Virus record (IMG/VR): IMGVR_UViG_3300025168_000074
Location: 1-64,000 of that record
Source of the DNA: a virus
Strand: one strand, 5' to 3'
Length of the DNA: 64,000 nucleotides
Under the pieces are notes generated by a model that did not search any database, was not told the origin of the DNA, and saw nothing but the letters and a program-made list of their open reading frames with translations. Below are positions 22,014-31,763 of this stretch, piece after piece. How positions within the stretch are numbered: position 1 is the stretch's first letter; every line of letters begins with the position of its first letter. The translations under genes and the position numbers were made by a program.

Positions 22014-23162
22014 ATGGCAGCAAACTCAACATGGGATTTTTCAAAAGGACTTGGCTACAATGGTAGACCAGGGATAAACCAAGCTGTAGAAAAGCGTTCT
22101 GGTTTGCTGTTTAACTATGGTGGAACTGCTCGTTCCCTGGGCAAGACCATGAAAAGATGGTTACCCTTTTACGAAAACCCTCAAATTGTTGAAAGTAGGA
22201 AAGCTAATTATGCGTCCACTGACATCTTTTTAAGGAATGAGCCTGTTAGGTTATTCACAGGTGCGGACGCAAGACAGTTTAGAGTAGAGATTCACTACAC
22301 TTTAATCCATATGGCATCCATGGTACCTACTTCTGAAATTTTAAAAATGTTTAGTAATGATAAAAAGTTAGACGACGACGAGATAACAAAGGTTGAGGAG
22401 TACGTCAGAAATGTAATCCGACGAGACACAGGAAGTAGGCGCCCTTTAGGTGAAGGTACTGCAGAACAATTAGCCCGAGCCGTCCAAGCTATTAATGGAA
22501 CTCCTAATGTTCCTTCACAAGCAAATAATCCTTATACTAATAATTTTCCAAACCAAATAAATAATATGGATGGTCTGAACTCCATTGCTAATTCCCAAAG
22601 AAGTCTAGCGGACTCCATGTTAGAGGAAGTTGCGAGTCGGGCTACCGACGGCACCGACGGACCCTTTGGTAAACTTCCAAACAGTATATCCTCTCAGTGG
22701 AACGACGCTTTAATTTATACTATGGGAACTCAGTCTGGGTATAATAAGCTAACAGCACTTCTTCAATACGCAATGAACCATATCCGTGCTTCAGTAATGG
22801 GAAGTGGGGAGGTTGCGGTTAAAGGTCCACCTATCGTTCAGTTAAAGCATGGAGCTATGTATGACTTTGTCCCGTGTATTGTAAAAGATTACCGCCTGCA
22901 GCCTGTAGACGATGCAGGCTTCGACGCCAAATCACTCTTCTCCCAAAGACTTAAAGTATCTTTAACTTTAGAGGAAATGAGGAGCGTTCATGGGAATCAA
23001 TTTGGCGACCCTTCCATAACCGGTTCTTTACCCGGATGGGAGAATATTCTCCAGACAGGCACCTTACCTACTCCGTTACCTACGACTGCTAAACAACATA
23101 AACTCATGGATGACTCCAACTTCCAAAACGAGATAAAAGAATCATTACCTTGGCTTAAATAA
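22014..23162 (+). CDS. 48: baseplate tail-tube cap/initiator (gp48/gp54-like)
   Basis: 382 aa. The conserved N-terminal signature is KRWLPFYENPQIVESRKANY...FLRNEPVRLFTGADARQFRVEIHYTLIH (given in parts). The C-terminal half, with RASVMGSGEVAVKGPPIVQLKHG and DYRLQPVDDAGFDAKSL, is the tube-like barrel ending in the RLKVSLTLEEM strand. These features match the T4 gp48/gp54 proteins that connect the baseplate hub to the tail tube. Whether it is 48 or 54 cannot be decided here. ATG in the recurring AAATTATGGC context. Confidence 0.75.
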   Translation: MAANSTWDFSKGLGYNGRPGINQAVEKRSGLLFNYGGTARSLGKTMKRWLPFYENPQIVESRKANYASTDIFLRNEPVRLFTGADARQFRVEIHYTLIHMASMVPTSEILKMFSNDKKLDDDEITKVEEYVRNVIRRDTGSRRPLGEGTAEQLARAVQAINGTPNVPSQANNPYTNNFPNQINNMDGLNSIANSQRSLADSMLEEVASRATDGTDGPFGKLPNSISSQWNDALIYTMGTQSGYNKLTALLQYAMNHIRASVMGSGEVAVKGPPIVQLKHGAMYDFVPCIVKDYRLQPVDDAGFDAKSLFSQRLKVSLTLEEMRSVHGNQFGDPSITGSLPGWENILQTGTLPTPLPTTAKQHKLMDDSNFQNEIKESLPWLK

Positions 23163-23164
23163 TT

Positions 23165-23464
23165 ATGGCATTTTCTAACGACCGCGCAAGTATTTTCCCT
23201 GGACGAGTTATTTCTCATCGAGGAAAGACTATAACAGATATAGGAAGTTCTCCTTCTTATCTTTCTTTTCTAGAACAACAAAGCACAGCAACTAATTATA
23301 GAGTTGCTATTGTTCCTAATGATATGGAAGGTAGACCGGATTTGCTGTCCTACGCCGCCTATGGCACAGAGCTAATGTGGTGGTTAATCGTCGAAGCTAA
23401 TTCAATTTACGACTACGAAGAAGATTTGAAAGCTGGCACTCAAATAATGATACCCCAACTCTAG
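23165..23464 (+). CDS. 53: gp53-like baseplate wedge protein with LysM-like fold
   Basis: 99 aa. The segment RPDLLSYAAYGTELMWWLIVEAN...DYEEDLKAGTQIMIPQL is the core of T4 gp53 and of LysM-like baseplate proteins (P2 gpX type). T4 gp53 is 196 aa, so this is a minimal version. It lies 2 nt after the gp48-like gene and 3 nt before the hub gene, all in one operon. It should lock wedge proteins gp6/gp25 around the hub. Confidence 0.8.
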   Translation: MAFSNDRASIFPGRVISHRGKTITDIGSSPSYLSFLEQQSTATNYRVAIVPNDMEGRPDLLSYAAYGTELMWWLIVEANSIYDYEEDLKAGTQIMIPQL

Positions 23465-23467
23465 GAA

Positions 23468-26400
23468 ATGATTGGAACACCTCCTACCGAAACAAATACA
23501 CGAGCATATAATGGTAACAGCGTTGCTTCCGTGTATATTTCTTCGGGCTATGGTGACCTAGTAACTAAGACTGATGGTGGTTCCGGTCCAAATGGACAAT
23601 TTGATGACCCCTCGTTAAGCCTGCAAAACGGTATTTACGGTATGTCAGACCCGGCTAACTTACAAGGTTTGGTAGAAAGGTTTGAGGTTGAGCTTGAGCA
23701 AGGTGGTACCTCTAAAGGAACCTATCGACTCCGTCTTATAAATCCCACGGATGAACTAGAACTATTTTTGTTCGGGATTTATAACGCTGTATTCCCTTCC
23801 ACAAAAACGTCCTTTGATATTTATGCGGAAGCTGCTTTAGAGCAGCAAGCAAAGACTACTGTAAATGCTGTTGACGAGGAAAACCCTTTAAAAGACCTTT
23901 TGTCTCGTGGTATGCAGTTACCTTTTCTTTACCTCCGTTGGGGGTATGGTACTAAGTTAGAAGAAGGGCTATCTCGAATACATAAATGCGTATTGTTTAG
24001 CTGCGACTACTCTATAAACGCTAATAAGGACAAGGTTATAGAGCTTCATCTTATTGATTGGTTTTCAAGCCTCGCCGAAAACCAAACGTTTAACATTGCT
24101 CCGCACCTAACAGAAGTGTCGTGTTTGGACGAAAATAAACAACTTAAAAACTTTAATGTAGTTGTGGAGGAGCTTATCACGAAGTATGCGGGCGTATTTC
24201 CCGGGGTACTTCCTTTGTACGATTCGGAGAGCTCTAATATGGAGCAACTGAAGGTAATCGCTAGTAATATGGCGGTACTTCGCTGGAACGAGTACCAGGA
24301 ATACGTTAAAACAGATTCGGTAGGGCAACCTCTTAACTTTGCCAATTTTGTTGCGAGTAGTACTGGTGAGACTGCGGCGTCTTCACTAGGTAGTGCCGAT
24401 GTTCTTACTATAAGTGATAACCTTACTTTAGGCAGAGACTTTAGTGATAGCGAAAACGAGTTATCCGCCGCTCACAAAATATGGCTTGGGGCGTATTCTG
24501 AGATATTTAAATTTTTAGGTATAAAGCAGAGCCACTTATCAGACCAAGGGGATATTCAACCAGTCTCCCTTTCCAACTCTGCGTTCGCTCAGCCCGATTC
24601 CCGCAGTGCTCTAGGAAAAGCGTACAATTACTATAAAGACACTACGGTTATGAAGACAACCGATATTGGGGAATTAGATTTTATGGTACCTGTATGGGAA
24701 GCGCCTGAGGTTAAGTCTACTTGGATTGCCCAAGACCCCACATTAATGGTGGCGGCGAAGCCCAAACTACAGCCCTTCTTCACACCACGCCCTGTTAACT
24801 ACAATCCAAATGCTGTGGTGCAAGAGGAGATGACGACCAATATAGGTAGTCCATATGTAAAAGGTTATTTGTGTGGCACCGGTTTGCAAGCCCGGTCAAA
24901 ATTGAAGGATATTGGAGATGATTCTTTAGGTCGAGATGGTAAAGTAATAGATGCTTACACATTAACATATGCGGAGTTCGAGAATGCTATCGTGGAGCTT
25001 CGAAAATTAAATGATTTTGTTCTTGAGGGGAAAAGCTTTGGTATGGACAGCGGCGAATTCGAGTTAATGCCTACGGCACTGCTTACTGCGACAACCATTA
25101 ATAACTCTCAACCAAGCTGGTCGCCATTTAGCGCACCTATTCCGTTTTCGAATTACCTTTTATACAGTCCTGTAAATGCATCCGAAACCATCTCCCCAAC
25201 AACCAGCAGCCCGTACGTCGGGGCAGGGCTTCCATTACTTAGCGCAGGAAGCTTCCAAACAAAAGGTCGTAGTTTGAAATCAGGTAAGACTGTTACCCCT
25301 GGTCTCCCGGAGTACCAGTATATTTATACCGACGAGGTTACTATAGGAACTGACAGTAACATTATGGACCTTGAAACCAAGCATGATTATTACGCAACCA
25401 CGACCGGGCGCTCGCGTATCAATAATGCAAATCCTTTTATGCGATTGGTCCCGTCCCCCCAAGCAATTATCACTCTCGAAGCGAAATTTCTGCAAATGCA
25501 AAAATACGTACTTGAGTTGGCTAAAGGGGGTATTCCTAAGGAAGTAGGTGGCTCCGTACTTCAAGGTACAAAGCAACCAGAAGACCTCCTACCTCCGGCA
25601 GAACCATCCCGCGACCTCGAGGCACCTTACTCGCACTCCGTGACAGCATTTCTAGGCACGGGAAACTCTACCACTCCACATATTACGGGGGTGCTTATTA
25701 ATTTAGTTACGGGCATGAACAAATTGGTAGTGGGTGAGGCGGACCCTTTCGTAGTACAGCAAGTAGATTTAACTCAATTAACTCCGGAAGAGCTTACCGA
25801 TATGTTTAAACCAACGGGGTTACTTCACGACCTTACCACAGGACCTTCTAACCTTTCGACGCTGCAATCGAATTTAAATATATTATTAAATAGACCTACA
25901 TTACTTTTGATAGGTAGAAGCAGTTGGTTAGTTAACGCTTTTTCTAATAGATTGTTGTCAAAAATTAATTCTTTTCCTGAAATAACGAGAGTAGAAGAAG
26001 AGTACCAAGATTATATTTTCTTATCTTACGGAGAAAAAGATTCTATTGTAACTGATTTAAATTTTACGGGAGACATAAGAACACTTTATAATATACCGAG
26101 AGCATTTTATTCAACTAGACAGTTTAATAGTCTTCAAGGATTTTTCAAAACAACTAGTGACAGTGAAAGTAATCAAATGCTTAAAGATATGATTCTTTTT
26201 GTGCATGATACTCAAAACAAAGAAACGTTATCTAATTTACAATACGCACTTACACAAAGTTCAGACGATGAGCTTACTAAATCACTGTTAAAGGATAGAG
26301 ATGCAATTGAAACTGAGCGAGCAGATATAAAAAATCTAAATTCGATTGATTACGTGACCCATAAAGAATACTTAGATATGTTCCCCGCTTTAATCACTGA

Positions 26401-26926
26401 ATTTACCGATGAACAATTAGAATCCGCAGGGTTCAAAGACCCTTTGGCTGCTCGTAAAGTAACTAGTATTTTGGGCTCCAAAGAATTTACAGACATTTTA
26501 TTTCCTGCTGTGTCATATAATCCCGGAGGAATTTTTTTGGAAACCACAAAAACTCCTCTACCACTCCGCCGACAATTAGACGTCGCCTATTTCAATCAAA
26601 AGTTATCGCAATTAGAAAGAGCTTCTATGGACGCAAAAAAGAACTATGTAGAAAATACTCAAAACGAAGCTTGGCAAATTCAAATCGCCACACTTGGAAT
26701 ACCAGAAATTGATGTTATGGGTGCCGAGTTCTTCGCACGAAGAGTTTATCTTACCGTAAACACCCCCCGAGGAGGAAAGACTAAAGAGGGGACCGAAGGA
26801 TTGCATTGGCTTTCCGGTATCTACTCTATCGTCGGCATAAGACACGAGCTAGAACCTTCCTCAGGATTTATCACTAACCTATCACTTGTAAAAGTACCCG
26901 CAGCAGCCATGACTACCTATGCCTAA
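23468..26926 (+). CDS. large baseplate hub protein (gp27-like)
   Basis: 1152 aa, about three times T4 gp27 (391 aa). The N-terminal part has a typical hub barrel start, FEVELEQGGTSKGTYRLRLINPTDELE, and FLYLRWGYGTKLEEGLSRIH...FSCDYSINANKDK. The C-terminus ends with YLTVNTPRGG...SGIYSIVGIRHELEPSSGFITNLSLVKV, the second hub barrel. Between them is a long insertion whose DNA from about 25,870 to 26,420 is visibly more AT-rich. The order gp48-gp53-hub-gp5 supports the hub role. A Shine-Dalgarno-like AGGA is nearly adjacent to the ATG. Confidence 0.6.
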   Translation: MIGTPPTETNTRAYNGNSVASVYISSGYGDLVTKTDGGSGPNGQFDDPSLSLQNGIYGMSDPANLQGLVERFEVELEQGGTSKGTYRLRLINPTDELELFLFGIYNAVFPSTKTSFDIYAEAALEQQAKTTVNAVDEENPLKDLLSRGMQLPFLYLRWGYGTKLEEGLSRIHKCVLFSCDYSINANKDKVIELHLIDWFSSLAENQTFNIAPHLTEVSCLDENKQLKNFNVVVEELITKYAGVFPGVLPLYDSESSNMEQLKVIASNMAVLRWNEYQEYVKTDSVGQPLNFANFVASSTGETAASSLGSADVLTISDNLTLGRDFSDSENELSAAHKIWLGAYSEIFKFLGIKQSHLSDQGDIQPVSLSNSAFAQPDSRSALGKAYNYYKDTTVMKTTDIGELDFMVPVWEAPEVKSTWIAQDPTLMVAAKPKLQPFFTPRPVNYNPNAVVQEEMTTNIGSPYVKGYLCGTGLQARSKLKDIGDDSLGRDGKVIDAYTLTYAEFENAIVELRKLNDFVLEGKSFGMDSGEFELMPTALLTATTINNSQPSWSPFSAPIPFSNYLLYSPVNASETISPTTSSPYVGAGLPLLSAGSFQTKGRSLKSGKTVTPGLPEYQYIYTDEVTIGTDSNIMDLETKHDYYATTTGRSRINNANPFMRLVPSPQAIITLEAKFLQMQKYVLELAKGGIPKEVGGSVLQGTKQPEDLLPPAEPSRDLEAPYSHSVTAFLGTGNSTTPHITGVLINLVTGMNKLVVGEADPFVVQQVDLTQLTPEELTDMFKPTGLLHDLTTGPSNLSTLQSNLNILLNRPTLLLIGRSSWLVNAFSNRLLSKINSFPEITRVEEEYQDYIFLSYGEKDSIVTDLNFTGDIRTLYNIPRAFYSTRQFNSLQGFFKTTSDSESNQMLKDMILFVHDTQNKETLSNLQYALTQSSDDELTKSLLKDRDAIETERADIKNLNSIDYVTHKEYLDMFPALITEFTDEQLESAGFKDPLAARKVTSILGSKEFTDILFPAVSYNPGGIFLETTKTPLPLRRQLDVAYFNQKLSQLERASMDAKKNYVENTQNEAWQIQIATLGIPEIDVMGAEFFARRVYLTVNTPRGGKTKEGTEGLHWLSGIYSIVGIRHELEPSSGFITNLSLVKVPAAAMTTYA

Positions 26927-28202
26927 TGTAACACCCTCCGAACAAGCCGCCGCTCTAACTAGAGCTAATGGTGGCACCGCTACAACTGCAGCCCAAAGAG
27001 AAGCGGCTTTTGGACAAACCACCCAAGCCCCCACATTCGGCTTCGGTATTGTTAAGGGTTGTAGTGACAGTGAAAAGGGTGGTCAGTTATTGGTACTCGC
27101 GGATATCTTTGGACCCCTTGCAGTACCTTGCGCTTACGTCTCTCCTGTAGGGGGAGGAGGTGCTGGGTTTTTTGCTCTTCCTGGTATAGGAGCTACTGTG
27201 TTATGTGCAAATATTCCGTCAACTAACCCTCCCGTACAAAATGTATGGATGGGTTGTCTGTACCCAGAGGGGTCTGTTATCCCCGAAAGCTACGTAACAC
27301 AACCATACTCAAAAACTGAGAGGGAGGTATCTAAATTTTATACCCCAGAAATAACTCCTCCTCGAGGAAAACCTACACAGCTTGCGGTGGGCGCAGGAGT
27401 ACCTAACCAAGACGTAATTTATTTAGATAATAATCTACCTAATTCGTATGTATTCCAACACCCGGCTGGACATTCATTTAGAATGACTAAGAAAGTTACG
27501 AGACATCGTAACCAAAATGAAATTGTAGTGCGTAGCGCTATGGGAAAAAGATTGGTGTTAAGCGATGCACCTGCTGACAAAGGAGGAAACTCACTACAGT
27601 TGTTGGACGAGAACGATAATGGGCTATCTATTTACACACAAAGTACCGCACCTACTGTAAAGATAGAGACTGATGGCGATATAGTACAAAAAACTAGGGT
27701 GGGGGATATAACCTCTACCATCTCAGCAGACGCTAAAGATGCTTCTATTGAATCGACCAATGCTGGTATAAACAGTCATATCGGTGTAAGCAGTATTGGT
27801 GATAGCGGAACTCTTAACTTAACAGCCTCTAAAGAGATTATCCTTCAGGTGGGAGGCTCCCAAATAATAATGACTGAGAACGCTATAACAATTAACGCCA
27901 CTAAATTAAACATTACTGGTGGAGACGGCTCAGATATTACCCTAGCAAGTATTCCTTTTGTGGACCACACACACGGCGTTACTGTCAATATACCTGATTC
28001 TATATTAAACACAATAGCCGTTACTACCACAGGCATAGGAACGGCTACCTTAGATGGAGCAGCCATAAAACAGGGGCTGCAAGCCACGACCGTAGCCAGC
28101 ACAGGAACGGTTTTATCAACGACCGGTGGTCTAACTACCCAAGAAATCACAAGTAAGCCTATAACTTCAACCGGTTCCAGCGAACCACTCTACCTCGCGT
28201 AG
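26919..28202 (+). CDS. 5: baseplate central spike (gp5/gpV-like), no lysozyme domain
   Basis: 427 aa. An OB-fold at about 38-120 (FGFGIVKGCSDSEKGGQLLV...FFALPGIGATVLCAN...NVWMGCLYPEG) is followed by a connector and then a repetitive beta-prism from about 200-340 (ITSTISADAKDASIEST, KEIILQVGGSQIIM). Then comes DHTHGV (348), a His motif common in spike tips. The T4 gp5 lysozyme domain is missing, as in P2 gpV and many marine T4-likes. It starts inside the last codons of the hub gene (8-nt overlap). Confidence 0.78.
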   Translation: MPNVTPSEQAAALTRANGGTATTAAQREAAFGQTTQAPTFGFGIVKGCSDSEKGGQLLVLADIFGPLAVPCAYVSPVGGGGAGFFALPGIGATVLCANIPSTNPPVQNVWMGCLYPEGSVIPESYVTQPYSKTEREVSKFYTPEITPPRGKPTQLAVGAGVPNQDVIYLDNNLPNSYVFQHPAGHSFRMTKKVTRHRNQNEIVVRSAMGKRLVLSDAPADKGGNSLQLLDENDNGLSIYTQSTAPTVKIETDGDIVQKTRVGDITSTISADAKDASIESTNAGINSHIGVSSIGDSGTLNLTASKEIILQVGGSQIIMTENAITINATKLNITGGDGSDITLASIPFVDHTHGVTVNIPDSILNTIAVTTTGIGTATLDGAAIKQGLQATTVASTGTVLSTTGGLTTQEITSKPITSTGSSEPLYLA

Positions 28203-28207
28203 CATAC

Positions 28208-28216
28208 CTAAATAAT
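28208..28216 (+). promoter_or_regulatory. late-type promoter box CTAAATAAT
   Basis: CTAAATAAT lies in the 22-nt gap between the spike gene and the 1040-aa gene, 8 nt before ATG 28225. It would allow an internal late start in the tail operon. Confidence 0.4.
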
Positions 28217-28224
28217 ACAAGAAA

Positions 28225-31200
28225 ATGATAGAACTAAAAAAAGCAAGTGCAATGTTGATGAGTACGGCATCCCTCATCGCAGTCGGAAACCTATTGGTTC
28301 AACAGGCTTCGTCTTTAGGAAATAAAATTGCGTCGACACAAAACAAAGCCGACGCTTTAGAAGGTAAGTCCACGGTACAAACCGGTGCTAATGGTGTCGC
28401 TAAAGTGGATGGTAACTCAGGCAATACAGGAGACCCTAATACGGTAGCCGCTGACGCTGATGCCGCGAAAACTGTAGCAGATGCGGGGTATGCACCTTTC
28501 GTTCCTGGAAGCGTTCCTAACCCTCCTGACGAAGGAACTTTAGAAGGTCTGTATAATGATGCCTCGGAACTAGCAGGAGATGCGGTAGGTTTAGTTAATA
28601 AATACGCAGGAAATGTTATGGGTCTTTTAATGGCATACCGAGGTCTTATAGCGGGGTTCAATATATTGATGGCGCTGATTGAGAAAAACCAAGCCGTTGT
28701 CAACCAAAGACTTACGAACCGTGCTGCAGGAATTGAACCTGAACCCCAAGTTAACTTCGAGGCACTTCAAACCGAAGAGCTTCCCCCAGATGTTAAAGCG
28801 GAGATAGAGAATGCTGCTTTAACATATAAACAACTTGTACAATCCCAGGTAATAATCCCTGCTACTGAATTAGAAGCAAGGCAAGCCGCCATACAATTAC
28901 AGCTGTCTGGAACCGGAGAGCCCGTACCAGTATTTGATTTAGAGTTCGGTCCGCCTATCTCTGCCTCTAATAAATTTATATTATCAAAAGATGGTCTGTA
29001 TTACAATTCTCGAACTCAAGACGTCCCAATAATCAACCCTAGAGAAGGAAGCGATAAGACTTGGGATTTAGATTACGATTCAAACGTAGGTGGTCGAGGT
29101 TTAACCTTTAGTGAAGATGATACTTATGGCAATTTTGGAACTGTTTTTCATATCGATACAGATATAGGAAAAGGAAACCCTGTAGCGGAATCCTACCACC
29201 TATACGATGACGTATTACAACAATTTAAAGACGACAAAGTTTCTCAAATAACTGAGGTTTCTGGATACATCACAGAGTTAATCGGTAATAATTATTCTGA
29301 TGATGACGCATTGGTACAATCTTACACCGCGCAACTCGCTGGAGTAGCTGCTACTTATGATTATAAGATAAAGAAAAGAAAGAAGCAGTTAGACTTAGCA
29401 GCTGTATACGGTAGAGACACATTTTTTCTTACTGACCGGGACCACCCACTAGGAGAAGGTCTCTTCTTCCAATACCAGATACCTACTGGAAAAGCTTTTG
29501 AGTATAATTTGCGTTACAAGGATTTAAACGCGGAATTGAAAACCATTACCTTTCTATCAGTACAAACAGACGATGGTCCCACGACGGTAGCATGGAATAA
29601 AAAAACAAATAAGATTACTACTGTCCCTGACCAAGATACAGTGATGGCAGCAGTAGGAGATTGGAAACAGATACCAAGAATTCCTATTAACGATTTTTCT
29701 TATCTAAAAGAGTCGGATATCAGTTTAGATTCTCAGACAAAACTAACACTTTTCTCAGAGGATTTAGATACGGTTGTAGCTCCCTTTCAAGCTCGATATG
29801 TTATAGCTCCTAACGCGCCAGAAACATTCACTCAAAACCTATCGGTTGACCCAATAGGGTTAGGTGATTGGGTTAAAAGAAAAGGGTCTCGAAGTCTAAG
29901 TTCCTCTGAACCTCTTTACAAATCCCTAACGGACGATATCGTGGACGATGAATTAGTAGCCTGCTACAACTTCCTAGACCCGGATGCCATAACACAACCT
30001 TCAGGAACCCTATACGCATTAAACAATGCTGCAGAAGGCTCTACAAGATTGGACGCTAAATTAGTTGGTACTAATGCTAATCGTATGTTCCCTTCTGGAG
30101 TAGGCACTGCTTATCTTGGTGGAACTATTTACGATATGCATTTATCCGAGTCGGCTGTATGGGCTGACATCAAAGGGTCCTATGCGAGACTACCAAATAT
30201 TACTAAAAATTATGAACTGTATAACCAACCTAACAAAGGAACCCGTGCGTTAGATAATTTATTTTACAGTATGGATGGAGTAACTTTTGATTTTTGGGCA
30301 TACGTACCTAGGGTTCACAGAGATATGACGGACGAACATCGATACCGTCTAGTGTTAGCCAACGAAAATAGTGGTCCGACCCCTGGACGATTTGTGGTAG
30401 CTAATCCGAACGACACGCAAAACAGAGGTACCGACGGAAGTAAAACTGTAGGTATGATGATGGGTTGGAGAGATAAAGGAAGCCCTCAACACGAAAACAG
30501 TTATACTACTAGTGGTCTGGAATTCTTTATTGCTCCCACAGTAGGACAAAATCAATCTTACACGCGCAACCCAGTTACTAGCTGGGGGCATAGTGTTTGT
30601 TTAGCAGAGAAATGGGGAGACGTAAACGCACCGACACCGTCTCAAGTATCTGCAATCGGAATGTTTATTCCAAGTGCCACTTTAAATCAAAGCGGGTCAG
30701 GTATCGCAGATGTAAGCAGTGCTTATCTTCACTTTAACGTGGCATTTGATTACGGCGCCAACCAAGTAAGGGTGTGTTTAGACGGAGAACTTTTAACTAC
30801 CTCCTCCATGGAAGATGTTTTGGGTGTAAATCCTTCGACAGCAGTTACACCAACTGCTGCACAAATAGGTAAAGCCCCACCTCTACCTCCAGACCCTACA
30901 CGTGGGACTGCACCAACCAAGGAAAGCTTTTTAGGAGTTAATATTTACGATGAACCTTTAACACCGGAGAGAGTGCCGTTCCCTGTGTTTACCCCTTGGA
31001 TTATTGGAGGTGGTTACACTGACAATATCCCAAGTATAGAAGGAACTGAGTACCGACCGATGGGATTCCTAGGCTCCAACACAAATAACACATACCAACT
31101 CACTCAGCCTGGCACTGCAGTAGCAACTACTACCATTGCTGGTAAGACTTACATAAAGGGGCAACACAACCCACCTTTGTCTAACAGTAAGGGCTCCAGT

Positions 31201-31347
31201 GGACCTACTACTAGAGTTATCCCACGAAGTGGTTTAGACGGCTATCTTGGTAGTTTTAAGATTTACGGAAAGCCCCTAACTACTATTGAGGCAAAAGTTA
31301 ATTTTGATTCACAAAAAGGATTCTTTAAAAATATCCTAACCCCATAA
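28225..31347 (+). CDS. LamG/ConA-like virion adhesin candidate (1040 aa)
   Basis: The N-terminus has a hydrophobic segment (residues 9-28) and a second at about 133-152 (MGLLMAYRGLIAGFNILMAL). The C-terminal ~350 residues show a concanavalin/LamG-like jelly roll: FDFWAYVPR (about 690), HRYRLVLANEN, LHFNVAFDYGANQVRVCLDGELL, and the closing strand LGSFKIYGKPLTTIEAKVNFDSQ. Such domains bind glycans. Its place between the spike and gp25 is unusual for T4 and suggests a baseplate-attached receptor-binding or peptidoglycan-contacting protein. The fold call is by pattern. Confidence 0.6.
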   Translation: MIELKKASAMLMSTASLIAVGNLLVQQASSLGNKIASTQNKADALEGKSTVQTGANGVAKVDGNSGNTGDPNTVAADADAAKTVADAGYAPFVPGSVPNPPDEGTLEGLYNDASELAGDAVGLVNKYAGNVMGLLMAYRGLIAGFNILMALIEKNQAVVNQRLTNRAAGIEPEPQVNFEALQTEELPPDVKAEIENAALTYKQLVQSQVIIPATELEARQAAIQLQLSGTGEPVPVFDLEFGPPISASNKFILSKDGLYYNSRTQDVPIINPREGSDKTWDLDYDSNVGGRGLTFSEDDTYGNFGTVFHIDTDIGKGNPVAESYHLYDDVLQQFKDDKVSQITEVSGYITELIGNNYSDDDALVQSYTAQLAGVAATYDYKIKKRKKQLDLAAVYGRDTFFLTDRDHPLGEGLFFQYQIPTGKAFEYNLRYKDLNAELKTITFLSVQTDDGPTTVAWNKKTNKITTVPDQDTVMAAVGDWKQIPRIPINDFSYLKESDISLDSQTKLTLFSEDLDTVVAPFQARYVIAPNAPETFTQNLSVDPIGLGDWVKRKGSRSLSSSEPLYKSLTDDIVDDELVACYNFLDPDAITQPSGTLYALNNAAEGSTRLDAKLVGTNANRMFPSGVGTAYLGGTIYDMHLSESAVWADIKGSYARLPNITKNYELYNQPNKGTRALDNLFYSMDGVTFDFWAYVPRVHRDMTDEHRYRLVLANENSGPTPGRFVVANPNDTQNRGTDGSKTVGMMMGWRDKGSPQHENSYTTSGLEFFIAPTVGQNQSYTRNPVTSWGHSVCLAEKWGDVNAPTPSQVSAIGMFIPSATLNQSGSGIADVSSAYLHFNVAFDYGANQVRVCLDGELLTTSSMEDVLGVNPSTAVTPTAAQIGKAPPLPPDPTRGTAPTKESFLGVNIYDEPLTPERVPFPVFTPWIIGGGYTDNIPSIEGTEYRPMGFLGSNTNNTYQLTQPGTAVATTTIAGKTYIKGQHNPPLSNSKGSSGPTTRVIPRSGLDGYLGSFKIYGKPLTTIEAKVNFDSQKGFFKNILTP

Positions 31348-31351
31348 TACC

Positions 31352-31762
31352 ATGGTAAATTTCAATCTACAATATCAAAAAACCGAAAATAGAACAGACA
31401 TTCTAGGGTTATCATTCCCGATGCTACAGAACGGTATTGGAGGTGTGCTTACCCAAAGCGAAAACTTAGGGGCTTTACGGGATGGTGTTATCCAATTAAT
31501 CATGACATCAAGAGGCGCACGTGTCATGAGACCTGATTACGGTACTGACCTTAGAAAATCAGTTTTTGAGCCTATGGATACTACAACAATCCAAACGTTG
31601 AGAGGTCAAATAACTCAAACTATCGCTACGTACGAACCTCGTGTTGTCGTACAGCAACTTAATATTATTCCTGATGAGAGTAGAAATTCCCTAACTGTAA
31701 GTTTGGTTCTCTCAACGAAGAATGACTTACTTACCACAACATCCGTGGCTTTAACAGTATAA
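31352..31762 (+). CDS. 25: baseplate wedge protein gp25
   Basis: 136 aa, matching T4 gp25 (132 aa) and the GPW/gp25 family shared by contractile tails and type VI secretion. Seen: ENLGALRDGVIQLIMTSRGARVMRPDYGTDLR and the conserved TYEPRVVVQQL, containing the EPR knot motif. With gp6 and gp7 it forms the wedge core. Four nt after the preceding stop; one base before gp6. Confidence 0.93.
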   Translation: MVNFNLQYQKTENRTDILGLSFPMLQNGIGGVLTQSENLGALRDGVIQLIMTSRGARVMRPDYGTDLRKSVFEPMDTTTIQTLRGQITQTIATYEPRVVVQQLNIIPDESRNSLTVSLVLSTKNDLLTTTSVALTV

Positions 31763-31763
31763 C

